Shown here piece after piece: positions 50,400 through 58,287 of a stretch of DNA of 64,000 nucleotides. Location of the stretch: the NCBI GenBank assembly GCA_023955335.1, contig JAGSGF010000012.1, forward strand, positions 1 to 64,000, written 5' to 3'. A program made the position numbers and the translations under genes. How positions within the stretch are numbered: position 1 is the first letter of the stretch; every line of letters begins with the position of its first letter. The notes beneath the pieces were generated by a model. It saw only the letters and a program-made list of their open reading frames with translations. It did no database searches and was not told the origin of the DNA. This stretch comes from Yoonia sp. GTDB lineage: Bacteria > Pseudomonadota > Alphaproteobacteria > Rhodobacterales > Rhodobacteraceae.

Positions 50400-50737
50400 G
50401 CCTGATCGCAGACGGTCTTTTTCTACCTGCGCTGGTGCTCGCGTTTTTGGCGTGGGCCGTGCCCAAGCTGCTGTCGATGCTGCTGCCTGAAGGGGTGCGC
50501 CCGCTGATGATCAATGCGTTGTTGTCCACGGTGGTTCTATTTGTACTGAGCACTTCTTTCTTTTCGCTGCTCTATATCTGGAAAGGCGTCAGCTGGGATG
50601 AGTTGGCAAGCTTTGGGACGCTCGCAAATATCGTCTTCTTCGGAAAGCTGGGCCTAATTGGCGGGCTCATCTGGGCGCCGATTATGGTGCTGACGGTGGC
50701 GAATTTGCCGCGGACTTGGGTGAAAGCGGTATGGTGA
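50396..50737 (+). CDS. three-helix membrane protein of the AAA+ operon
   Basis: A 113-residue protein with a GTG start inside the ATPase stop. Three hydrophobic helices are predicted by eye: LFLPALVLAFLAWAVPKLL (about 8-26), MINALLSTVVLFVLSTSFFS (about 38-57) and LGLIGGLIWAPIMVLTVANL (about 85-104). The ends are short. The function is unknown. Coupling to the ATPase gene suggests a physical partner. The next gene begins 4 bases after its stop. Confidence 0.78.
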   Translation: MSLIADGLFLPALVLAFLAWAVPKLLSMLLPEGVRPLMINALLSTVVLFVLSTSFFSLLYIWKGVSWDELASFGTLANIVFFGKLGLIGGLIWAPIMVLTVANLPRTWVKAVW

Positions 50738-50741
50738 TCTG

Positions 50742-52085
50742 ATGCATAGATTGATCGAAAAAGGCCTGATGTTTGGCAATCTTATCCGCATCGATAGCCC
50801 TGTGCTGGTGGAGCGGTATAACCGTGCTTTGCTGTCTTTGACAGGTAAGCGTACGGAGCTTGCGGAGTTTCATATTGATATTGCAGGGTTCAGTCCCGAG
50901 GTCGGAGCCGAGCTGGATGATCCGCTTTATCTGAACCACAAGGGTGTGAACCGGCAGTTTATTTTGCTCACGACCGAACAGGAAACAGCCCCGCTGTTGG
51001 ACGCGAAATTCTCGACGAGCCGTGGCATCCTCAAGCAGTTTATCGAGCAGAACCGTGCCCAGTTGTTTGCGCTGACCACCCGCGATGCGGTCGCGGGCGA
51101 GCTGGTCAATTCGGTGTATTCTGTGGACAGTGCCGCCCGTCTGTTTGACATTCGCCGGATCACGATCGAGGCGGATACAACTGCGGGTACCGTGCGCACG
51201 GCAGCCAAACTGCGCGGTCTGATCGATCAGTTTAAGGCCGAGGACGACGCGTGGTTTGACGACGTGCTGATCGGGCAGATGATTGGGCTGGCCAAGGAAA
51301 CAGGCGATGTGACGCGCAACCCTGTGACGCTTGATCAGATGCGCTTTGACCAGATGAACTTCTGGACCGATCATTTTGGCGGCATGTATGTGTTTCGGGG
51401 TGTGCCGCATCCGGCTGTGATTGCAGCGGGTGATAAGGATGCGCTGGGCCGAATGCCAATCGACTACGTGTTTGATATGTCGGATAGGTCTGCGATTGCA
51501 AAGTTCCTGACGCTCAATGACTTGGTGGAGCCAATTGTCGAAGCGCGGGGTTTGGACGCCGCAGCGATCTTGCATCAAAAGATGGATTTCATCGTGGCCT
51601 CTGTTGCGGCTGAGATGGGTGAAGATCTGTCGGGGGCGACCCGCCGTGATCTGCGCCAGCTTGGACGGCGTTATGCAAACGACTTGCCCGCAGCGTGGCA
51701 GGGGCTTTCCGCGCTTGTGCGCTGGGCCGAAGAAGACGGCCCTTGGCCGCGCATCACGTCCGATCATGATGCGTATTTCTATACGCTGCGCGCCCGTGAT
51801 CATGCGGATGCCGATTTGGTGAATATGCTGTTGGCAGAGCTGTGCCCACTAGACATTCGGCAGTTATTTATCTGCCATAAGGGTGCGTTCTATGCTGCCT
51901 ATGCCACATGGTCTGATGAAAAGCGCGCCTATGTGGTGGATTTTCTGGACCGCGAATACCAAGTTGATAAGGCAGGCACGCGCGCGGCCCTGTTTGGGCA
52001 TGATGCGCCGCTGGAAGAGCCCGCGCCGCGAAAACGTGATATGATCAAAGCGGTTGGCCCGTGGGGCGCAGTGCGCAGGAGGTAA
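50742..52085 (+). CDS. soluble protein (possibly DUF6638) of the AAA+ operon
   Basis: A 447-residue soluble protein. It begins MHRLIEKGLMFGNLIRIDSP, then VLVERYNRALLSLTGKRTEL, then GFSPEVGAELDDPLYLNHKG. I recall this type being catalogued as DUF6638, but that is from memory and unconfirmed. No catalytic motif is visible; the second half contains MNFWTDHFGGMYVFRGVPHP and a basic C-terminus (PAPRKRDMIKAVGPWGAVRR). It sits between two membrane-protein genes, 4 and 3 bases apart, in the same operon as the AAA+ ATPase. Confidence 0.72.
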   Translation: MHRLIEKGLMFGNLIRIDSPVLVERYNRALLSLTGKRTELAEFHIDIAGFSPEVGAELDDPLYLNHKGVNRQFILLTTEQETAPLLDAKFSTSRGILKQFIEQNRAQLFALTTRDAVAGELVNSVYSVDSAARLFDIRRITIEADTTAGTVRTAAKLRGLIDQFKAEDDAWFDDVLIGQMIGLAKETGDVTRNPVTLDQMRFDQMNFWTDHFGGMYVFRGVPHPAVIAAGDKDALGRMPIDYVFDMSDRSAIAKFLTLNDLVEPIVEARGLDAAAILHQKMDFIVASVAAEMGEDLSGATRRDLRQLGRRYANDLPAAWQGLSALVRWAEEDGPWPRITSDHDAYFYTLRARDHADADLVNMLLAELCPLDIRQLFICHKGAFYAAYATWSDEKRAYVVDFLDREYQVDKAGTRAALFGHDAPLEEPAPRKRDMIKAVGPWGAVRRR

Positions 52086-52088
52086 GTG

Positions 52089-52364
52089 ATGGCATTTGTA
52101 CGCTTGGTTGTTTTTGGTTTTTTGGCGCTCAGCGTCATATACCTGTCGGTCGCGATCTATTCGCGGTCGGTACGGCGTGAAAAGTTGGAAGAGGCTTGGG
52201 CTGAAGAAAATCCAGCCGATACTGACACGCCCGCCCGCGATGCATTCATTGCAAAAGGGATTGCAGACTATAACGCGTCTTACCGCCCCAAGTTGATTGC
52301 GCTGGTCTATGTGGTGCCCACGGTGATCGTGGCTGCCATCATTTATATTACAAATACGAATTGA
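52089..52364 (+). CDS. small two-helix membrane protein of the AAA+ operon
   Basis: A 91-residue protein with an N-terminal helix (FVRLVVFGFLALSVIYLSVA, about residues 3-22), a charged middle (RREKLEEAWAEENPADTDTP) and a C-terminal helix (LIALVYVVPTVIVAAIIYIT, about 69-88). The ATG at 52089 lies 3 bases after the preceding stop; a GTG one codon earlier is possible. The function is unknown. It is the fourth small or medium membrane gene of the operon in order of size, and lies 10 bases before the DUF1523 gene. Confidence 0.75.
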   Translation: MAFVRLVVFGFLALSVIYLSVAIYSRSVRREKLEEAWAEENPADTDTPARDAFIAKGIADYNASYRPKLIALVYVVPTVIVAAIIYITNTN

Positions 52365-52374
52365 GGGCCTTAAA

Positions 52375-53052
52375 ATGCTTCGTTTGAAAATTGCCTTTCG
52401 CGTTCTGGTTTTTATGACCTTTGGTCTGCTGTTGCACTATGTGCTGCCTCAGCATGATGTCGTACGGATTGGATCAACCGAGGTTATCCGTACCGATTTC
52501 GGTGGATTTAATCGCCTCTTTTACGCCCAAGCCGATAGCGGTGGTGTTGACCAACCGACCCGTGATTTGCGCCTGATCAATACTGATAAGAAAAAGACGT
52601 TTCTTTTGGGGTTTGTTGCGCGAGATACCACCGAGGTAATGGTCTACCGCAACGAGGACACGGGCTGGATTTGGCCGCCGTATTTCAAGTTTGATAGCTC
52701 CGATTTACAGGCTGAAGCCTCGAGCGTTGCCCGTGGTGATAGTTGGGCCGTTTTGACCCATTATGGCTGGCGTGTGCGCTGGGCGTCGATCTATCCCAAT
52801 GCGATTGCGGTGCGGATTGTGGACAGCCCTGATGTACGTATCATCCCGTGGTTCAACATGTTCTTCTTTGTTTTCTTAATCGTCGGGATCGCGTTTCTGC
52901 GTGCCATGTGGATGCAGTTTCGCGAACGTGCAGTGGATCCGTTAATCGACAACGCTGGCCATCGTTATGACGAGGCGAGCGCGGGCATGGCAGAACGGCG
53001 CGGCCGTGTACGTCGTTGGCTTGATACCTGGCGCGCCAAGGACAAGCGTTGA
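52375..53052 (+). CDS. DUF1523 family membrane protein
   Basis: A 225-residue protein with an N-terminal membrane helix ending in HYVLPQHDVVRI (a DUF1523 hallmark), the conserved EVMVYRNEDTGWIWPPYFKF and DLQAEAS segments, THYGWRVRWASIYPNAIAVR, and a second helix near residue 160 (WFNMFFFVFLIVGIAFLRAM) with a basic tail. The large central domain is probably periplasmic. DUF1523 occurs in alphaproteobacteria and has no known role. As the last gene of the operon it may give the complex an outward-facing part. A terminator follows. Confidence 0.85.
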   Translation: MLRLKIAFRVLVFMTFGLLLHYVLPQHDVVRIGSTEVIRTDFGGFNRLFYAQADSGGVDQPTRDLRLINTDKKKTFLLGFVARDTTEVMVYRNEDTGWIWPPYFKFDSSDLQAEASSVARGDSWAVLTHYGWRVRWASIYPNAIAVRIVDSPDVRIIPWFNMFFFVFLIVGIAFLRAMWMQFRERAVDPLIDNAGHRYDEASAGMAERRGRVRRWLDTWRAKDKR

Positions 53053-53087
53053 CCTAAAGGCGGGCTACGCCCACGACATATTTGGTT

Positions 53088-53112
53088 TCGGGGGCCCGAT
53101 TGTGGCCCCCGA
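53088..53112. terminator. hairpin between convergent DUF1523 and ALDH16 genes
   Basis: TCGGGGGCC pairs perfectly with GGCCCCCGA across a 7-base loop. It lies 35 bases after the DUF1523 stop and 19 bases after the end of the aldehyde dehydrogenase gene on the other strand. U-runs are poor, so efficiency is uncertain. Confidence 0.65.
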
Positions 53113-53131
53113 CCGATCCGTAATCTAACAG

Positions 53132-55432
53132 CTATTCCCCGTAAGGGATCCAGATGTTTTTGACCTCTGTCGCAGACATCAAATAGTCGTGTGCGCTTGG
53201 CGTACCTGACGACGCCCACGTCCGCTTGAGGTTGCCCGCACTATTGGCCTCGATCATTGCGGTGTGGCTGGCGCAGCCCAAATTCCAAACGGCATCTACA
53301 TCAAAATGATCACTAAGCGTTTTGCCCAGCTCTGACGGGTTGCCGGTCACGATGTTCACAACGCCCGCGGGGATGTCGCTGGTTTCAAGCAGTTGGATCA
53401 GGTCCGTCGCCGCAAGTGGAAAGGCGTGGCTTGGTATTAGCGTCGTCCGGTTCCCCATCGCGATAGCTGCAGCCATTGGCGTGATGACATCCAACAGGGG
53501 CGCGTCACCGCACAGGATGCCAATGTTTCCAACCGGTTGCTTCATCGCAAGCGCGACCCCTCGGATTGGGACGCCGTGAATTTGCCCGTCGTATTTGTCG
53601 GCCCATGCCGCGTAGGTAAAGAGCGCTTTGATGCTATCTTGGACCTCTTTGGCACCTGATTTGCCAGTGAGGCTGCTGATCCGTTTGCTAAATTCATCCG
53701 CCCGAATAGACAAGTTTTCAGCCAGGAAATACAAAATTTGTGCGCGCAGGTGTCCAGTGGTGTTGGACCATTTACGCGCTCCATTCATCGCCTCAACCGC
53801 GTTACGAATGTCTTTTCGGCTGCCGTTGGATACATGGCCAAGCAAGTTGCCCTTTGATCCATAAACCGGGTCAGAATATCCGCTGTCAGGGCGCGTCTGT
53901 TTGCCGCCAATATATAGTTTTGCCGTCCGGTCCAATGGATTGGTTGGGGTGTCCTTGCCAGCGTAAGGTACCGCAGCTTTGCGTGGCTTCGAAGTCGCTT
54001 TGGGCTTGGTGTACCCTGCCAAACCTTCCCAGCCGCCCTCGCGCCCAAAGCCGCTTTCGCGCACGCCGCCAAAGCCTGCAGCGGCGTCCATCATATTGGT
54101 CCCATTGACCCAGACAATGCCAGCGACCAGCTTTGGTGCAATATCAAGCGCAAGGTTGATGTTCTCTGACCAGACAGATGCAGCCAGCCCATAGCGCGTG
54201 TTGTTCGCGATCTCGACAGCCTCGGACGGGGTGCGGAATGTTGTTGCTACAAGCACCGGACCAAAGATTTCAGTTTGCATCAGGTAAGATGCGGGGTGCA
54301 GGCCGGTGATCAATGTAGGCGGATAGTAACAGCCATCGGGGGCAGCCGTTTGAAATGTCTCGCCTTCGGTGTTGTCGGTGACCAGTTTGGCGATCATATT
54401 GCGCTGGCTTGGGTCCACGATGGCACCCATGTCGATGCATTTGTCCAGCGGGTTTCCGATGCGCAGGCCCGACATGCGCGCCTTAAGCTTCGCATAGAAC
54501 CCGTCTGCGATCCCTTCTTGGACCAACAAGCGTGATCCGGCGCAGCAGACTTGGCCCTGATTGAACCAAATGGCGTCGACCAGCCCTTCGACCGCGCTGT
54601 CGATGTCCGCGTCTTCAAACACGATATATGGGGATTTGCCGCCCAATTCGAGCGACAGTGCTTTGCCTGATCCAGCCGTCTGTTTGCGAATAATGCGGCC
54701 AACATCTGTGCTGCCGGTGAAGGCGACCTTATCGACGTCGGCGTCCACAACAGCTGCACCCGTTTCACCGTCACCTGTGACGATGTTCACAACGCCCGCA
54801 GGCACGCCAGCTTGCGTGCAAATCTCGCAGAATACCATGGCTGTCATCGGCGTGAATTCAGCTGGCTTTAGAACCACCGTATTTCCCATGGCCAGTGCAG
54901 GCGCGATTTTCCACGCGAGCATTAGTAGTGGGAAGTTCCACGGGATAATCTGGCCGCAGACACCAAGCGCTTCGCGGTCGGGCAATTCGTCGTCCATCAG
55001 CTGGGCCATGCCCGCATGATAATAGAAATGCCGGATCGCAAGCGGCACATCAATATCGCGGCTTTCACGGATCGGTTTGCCGTTATCTAACGTCTCCATC
55101 ACCGCCAGCAGGCGTGCATGCTTTTGCATCAATCGGGCAATCGCATATAAGACACGCGCACGGGCGTGGGCGTCTTTTGCCCAAGCGGTTTGCGCCTTGC
55201 GGGCAGCCTTCACAGCCAACGCAACTTCGTCAGCGGTGCCTTTGGTCACTCCCGCCAGTTTTGCGCCGGTGGCCGGATTGGTCGTCGCAAAGTCGTCCCG
55301 CATCGCGCCCCATTTGCCGCCAATGAAATGACCTGCAATGCCGCCACGATCGGCAATCCAAGCAAGGGCCTCGGATGCGCTTTCAGGCGCGGGACCATAT
55401 TCCATCGTCTCAAAAATATCCTTGATGGTCAT
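53132..55432 (-). CDS. ALDH16-type double-domain aldehyde dehydrogenase
   Basis: A 766-residue protein with two ALDH domains. Residues 1-490 are a complete enzyme: IIPWNFPLLMLAWKIAPALA, FTGSTDVGRIIRK, the general-base glutamate in LSLELGGKSPYIVFEDAD and the catalytic cysteine in FNQGQVCCAGSRLLV. Residues 510-766 form a second, shortened ALDH-like domain without the catalytic cysteine (GNIGILCGDAPLLDVITPMA; IPAGVVNIVTGNPSELGKTL; NIWIPYGE at the end). This build is that of the bacterial ALDH16 family, for which a Loktanella structure is known. Next to deoC it would convert acetaldehyde to acetate. An ATG at 55432 starts it. Confidence 0.92.
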   Translation of the reverse strand: MTIKDIFETMEYGPAPESASEALAWIADRGGIAGHFIGGKWGAMRDDFATTNPATGAKLAGVTKGTADEVALAVKAARKAQTAWAKDAHARARVLYAIARLMQKHARLLAVMETLDNGKPIRESRDIDVPLAIRHFYYHAGMAQLMDDELPDREALGVCGQIIPWNFPLLMLAWKIAPALAMGNTVVLKPAEFTPMTAMVFCEICTQAGVPAGVVNIVTGDGETGAAVVDADVDKVAFTGSTDVGRIIRKQTAGSGKALSLELGGKSPYIVFEDADIDSAVEGLVDAIWFNQGQVCCAGSRLLVQEGIADGFYAKLKARMSGLRIGNPLDKCIDMGAIVDPSQRNMIAKLVTDNTEGETFQTAAPDGCYYPPTLITGLHPASYLMQTEIFGPVLVATTFRTPSEAVEIANNTRYGLAASVWSENINLALDIAPKLVAGIVWVNGTNMMDAAAGFGGVRESGFGREGGWEGLAGYTKPKATSKPRKAAVPYAGKDTPTNPLDRTAKLYIGGKQTRPDSGYSDPVYGSKGNLLGHVSNGSRKDIRNAVEAMNGARKWSNTTGHLRAQILYFLAENLSIRADEFSKRISSLTGKSGAKEVQDSIKALFTYAAWADKYDGQIHGVPIRGVALAMKQPVGNIGILCGDAPLLDVITPMAAAIAMGNRTTLIPSHAFPLAATDLIQLLETSDIPAGVVNIVTGNPSELGKTLSDHFDVDAVWNLGCASHTAMIEANSAGNLKRTWASSGTPSAHDYLMSATEVKNIWIPYGE

Positions 55433-55464
55433 GGCGTAAATCCCAGTCTGGTTTGGAGAAGCAG

Positions 55465-55488
55465 TCTCGCTTTTTTCAAAATACTCAC
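55465..55488 (+). repeat. dispersed intergenic motif, copy C
   Basis: Contains CTCGCTTTTTTCAAAATACTC in the 66-base gap between deoC and the aldehyde dehydrogenase gene. It matches copies at 9515-9538 and 20385-20409. Confidence 0.6.
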
Positions 55489-55498
55489 TTGCGTCACC

Positions 55499-56491
55499 CT
55501 ATCCAATCGCGTGACGCCAGTTGGCAGAATAACAGCCCGTAACGTAGTGTTCCAACTGCCGTTCAATATCGCCGAGCAATGATGACGCACCAAATCGGAA
55601 CAGATCAGGCTGTAGCCATCGATCGCCTAGCTCGTCTTTGATCATCGACAGATACGCGAGCGAATCTTTGGCCTTGGAAATTCCGCCAGCGGGTTTGTAA
55701 CCAACCTTAACACCTGTCTGGCCCTGATAGTGGCGGATTGCGCGGATCATTGTCAGCGTGACGGGTAGGGTGGCATTCACGGGTTCTTTGCCCGTTGATG
55801 TCTTGATGAAATCAGCGCCCGCCATCATGCAAACAAGGCTGGCGCGGGCCACGTTGCGCAAGGTGCCAAGCTCGCCCGTAGCCAAGATCGCTTTGACATG
55901 GGCATCGCCGCAGGCTTCGCGCATCTCGCGCATTTCGTCGTAAAGCGCTTGCCAGTTGCCAGTCAGCACATGGCGGCGACTGATGACGATATCGATTTCT
56001 TGCGCACCAGCGGTCACGCTGTCGCGGATTTCTTGGATGCGCAGGTGGAACGGGGATAGCCCGGCCGGAAAGCCCGTCGATACGGCGGCCACAGGGATAT
56101 TCGTGCCACGCAGGGCATCCACTGCGGTTTCGACCATGTCGTGATAGACGCAGACCGCACCTGTTGTCAGACCTTCCATGCCCATAGCTTCGAGCAACGC
56201 TTGCGAGACAGGCTGACGCGCTTTGGCGCATAGGCGTCGCACGCGGCCTTCACTGTCGTCACCCGAAAGCGTGGTTAGGTCCATTAGGCTGACGGCCTTG
56301 CACAGCCATGCGGCTTGATAGTCTTTTTTGACGCTGCGCCGTCCGGGAAGGGACGCAGCGCGCCGTTCGATCGCAGACGTATTGGCCTGCACGGACGCAA
56401 CCCAATCAAGATCAAGAGCGGTGCCATCGTTGCGCGGCGCGTGAACTTGGGGAAGTTGCGCGGCCATCATAGGTGTCTGTGTTGTTTGCAA
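55499..56491 (-). CDS. deoC: deoxyribose-phosphate aldolase
   Basis: Cleaves 2-deoxyribose-5-phosphate into acetaldehyde and glyceraldehyde-3-phosphate. The DeoC TIM barrel shows AVCVYHDMVETAVDAL, VAAVSTGFPAGLSPFHLRIQ, EIDIVISRRHVLTGNWQALY, VKAILATGELGT, ADFIKTSTGKEPVNATLPVT (Schiff-base lysine region), and KVGYKPAGGISKAKDSLAYL. The start is taken as TTG 56491 because a perfect AAGGAGG lies 5 bases before it; an ATG pair at 56470 and 56467 would give a protein seven or eight residues shorter. It is upstream of the ALDH16 gene on the same strand. Confidence 0.94.
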   Translation of the reverse strand: MQTTQTPMMAAQLPQVHAPRNDGTALDLDWVASVQANTSAIERRAASLPGRRSVKKDYQAAWLCKAVSLMDLTTLSGDDSEGRVRRLCAKARQPVSQALLEAMGMEGLTTGAVCVYHDMVETAVDALRGTNIPVAAVSTGFPAGLSPFHLRIQEIRDSVTAGAQEIDIVISRRHVLTGNWQALYDEMREMREACGDAHVKAILATGELGTLRNVARASLVCMMAGADFIKTSTGKEPVNATLPVTLTMIRAIRHYQGQTGVKVGYKPAGGISKAKDSLAYLSMIKDELGDRWLQPDLFRFGASSLLGDIERQLEHYVTGCYSANWRHAIG

Positions 56492-56560
56492 TGCGGCCTC
56501 CTTGGGGTGCCGTTTGAACCTGTCATATTTGGTATGTGATGCCAAGTTTTGACCATTCGG

Positions 56561-57397
56561 TCAATCTTTGATCGGTTGTACGACGTCACGTTGGAATTTG
56601 CGCCGATATTGATGCGGCGTCATCTTATAATGCGCCCGGAACAGTTTGTGGAAATGCGACAGGTTCGGGATGCCAATATCGGCGGCGATGTCTGCAAGTG
56701 TTTCGGATGTGCCGGTCAGTTGCCGTGCTGCATGGGTCATGCGCAGATCGTTGATATACGTGGACGGGCTGGTCCCCGTTGCCTGTTTCATCGTGCGGCT
56801 GACATGTGGGTGAGTTTGGCCTGTTGCGGCCACAAGGCCCGCCGCCCCTTGGCGAAAGATCTTCGGCGACTTGGCTGCGCGCATTGCGCGCAACAACCAT
56901 TCGGGTGCGTCTGGCGGCGCTGGCTTTGAAAGCCCTGCGCAGATCGGAAGCAGGAATGCCTCGGTCGATAACCGGTCCAACGCGCTGCGCTCTAGCGTCA
57001 ATGCGGCTTGGTTCAGCCCCAGCATTGCTTGCATGTCCAGATGCAGAATCTGTGGGGTATCCGCCCAGAAAAACTGGCCCTGAAGCGCTGCGTGTCTTTT
57101 ACCAAGCGCATCAATCAGACTGGGGTGCAGTGTGAGCGACACAACCAACGCATGATCGCCGCGCCCTTGTAGTCCGTGAGTATCGCCGGGGCGCATAAAG
57201 CCGACACTGCCTTCTGGTAGGGTTTCAATGCCATCAGGTGTATGATGCCGGATTTGCCCGTTTTGCACCCAGAACACCTCAAAAAAATCATGCACATGCA
57301 GGGCTTTTGGCCGCGCAGGTGTCACTTGCGCCCGCGCGATGTGCACGGCCGCGCCGCCTGTCAGTATGTCACGATAGCCCAAAGTTAAATCTGTCAT
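56561..57397 (-). CDS. AraC family transcriptional regulator
   Basis: A 278-residue regulator. The N-terminal part is a cupin-like sensor (LHVHDFFEVFWVQNGQIRHH; LPEGSVGFMRPGDTHGLQGR) and the C-terminal 100 residues are two helix-turn-helix units (GLVAATGQTHPHVSRTMKQA, and ETLADIAADIGIPNLSHFHK, then LFRAHYKMTPHQYRRKFQ). It lies 69 bases upstream of the deoC start on the same strand, so it may control deoC and the aldehyde dehydrogenase in response to a deoxysugar; this is inferred from position only. It is divergent from rpe. Confidence 0.92.
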   Translation of the reverse strand: MTDLTLGYRDILTGGAAVHIARAQVTPARPKALHVHDFFEVFWVQNGQIRHHTPDGIETLPEGSVGFMRPGDTHGLQGRGDHALVVSLTLHPSLIDALGKRHAALQGQFFWADTPQILHLDMQAMLGLNQAALTLERSALDRLSTEAFLLPICAGLSKPAPPDAPEWLLRAMRAAKSPKIFRQGAAGLVAATGQTHPHVSRTMKQATGTSPSTYINDLRMTHAARQLTGTSETLADIAADIGIPNLSHFHKLFRAHYKMTPHQYRRKFQRDVVQPIKD

Positions 57398-57505
57398 GGG
57401 ATCAAATTAGCATAGGTTTGCGCGATGTGGGTGGAAAAGTTGGACGCCGCAGGTCCAAGGGAGTAAGTGAGGGCAATGCTGCTGCTCCAAGGGGATTCTA
57501 TTGCC

Positions 57506-58198
57506 ATGACATTTGACCGTTCCATCAAGATTGCGCCATCCATTCTGGCCGCCGACTTTGCTAATTTCGGGGCCGAAATTGAAGCCGTCGAAGCTCAGGG
57601 TGCCGACTGGATCCACGTTGATGTCATGGATGGCCATTTTGTGCCTGCGATTACCTTTGGCGCGCAGACCTGCAAGGCGATCCGCCCACATGTTAAAACC
57701 ATCATGGACGTGCATCTGATGATCTCGCCTGTTGATGCGTATCTGCAAGGGTTCGCGGATGCTGGCGCTGATTTCATTACTGCCCACTACGAGGCCGGTC
57801 CGCATATTCACCGCACCATGCAAAACATCCGTGATCTTGGCTGTAAGGCTGGCGTCGCGCTGAACCCCGGCACGCCTGCGTCCGTGGTCGAAGAACTGCT
57901 TGATATGGTTGATCTGGTTTGCGTCATGACTGTGAACCCCGGCTTTGGTGGACAGAAATTTATTGATATGTCGCTAAAGATTGCGGACTTGCGCGCCATG
58001 ATCGGTGAACGTCCGGTGCATATTCAGATTGATGGCGGCGTTGACGTGACAACTGCGCCTTTGGTCGCGGCTGCTGGTGCGGATGTGCTGGTTGCAGGCT
58101 CTGCGGTATTCCGTGGCGGGTCGGTGGCCAATCCCGCCCCATATGGCGAGAACATTCGCAACATCCGCAAAGTTGCAACTGAAAACGCTGCCGAATAA
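57506..58198 (+). CDS. rpe: ribulose-phosphate 3-epimerase
   Basis: Interconverts ribulose-5-phosphate and xylulose-5-phosphate. The 230-residue TIM barrel starts FDRSIKIAPSILAADFANFG and shows WIHVDVMDGHFVPAITFGAQ, IMDVHLMISPVDAYL, VALNPGTPASVVEELLDMVD, VMTVNPGFGGQKFIDMSL and IDGGVDVTTAPLVAAAGADV, with the metal-binding His/Asp residues in place. The start at ATG 57506 follows AAGGGGA; a longer frame to 57467 was not used. It is alone between the AraC regulator and the DUF4173 gene. Confidence 0.97.
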   Translation: MTFDRSIKIAPSILAADFANFGAEIEAVEAQGADWIHVDVMDGHFVPAITFGAQTCKAIRPHVKTIMDVHLMISPVDAYLQGFADAGADFITAHYEAGPHIHRTMQNIRDLGCKAGVALNPGTPASVVEELLDMVDLVCVMTVNPGFGGQKFIDMSLKIADLRAMIGERPVHIQIDGGVDVTTAPLVAAAGADVLVAGSAVFRGGSVANPAPYGENIRNIRKVATENAAE

Positions 58199-58287
58199 TC
58201 TGCGCAATAACTGCACAAGCCCCGCAAAGCCTGTGCACGGCTGATCCTTAGACGTGTTGACAATCAACAAACGTAAGGACAGTGAAA

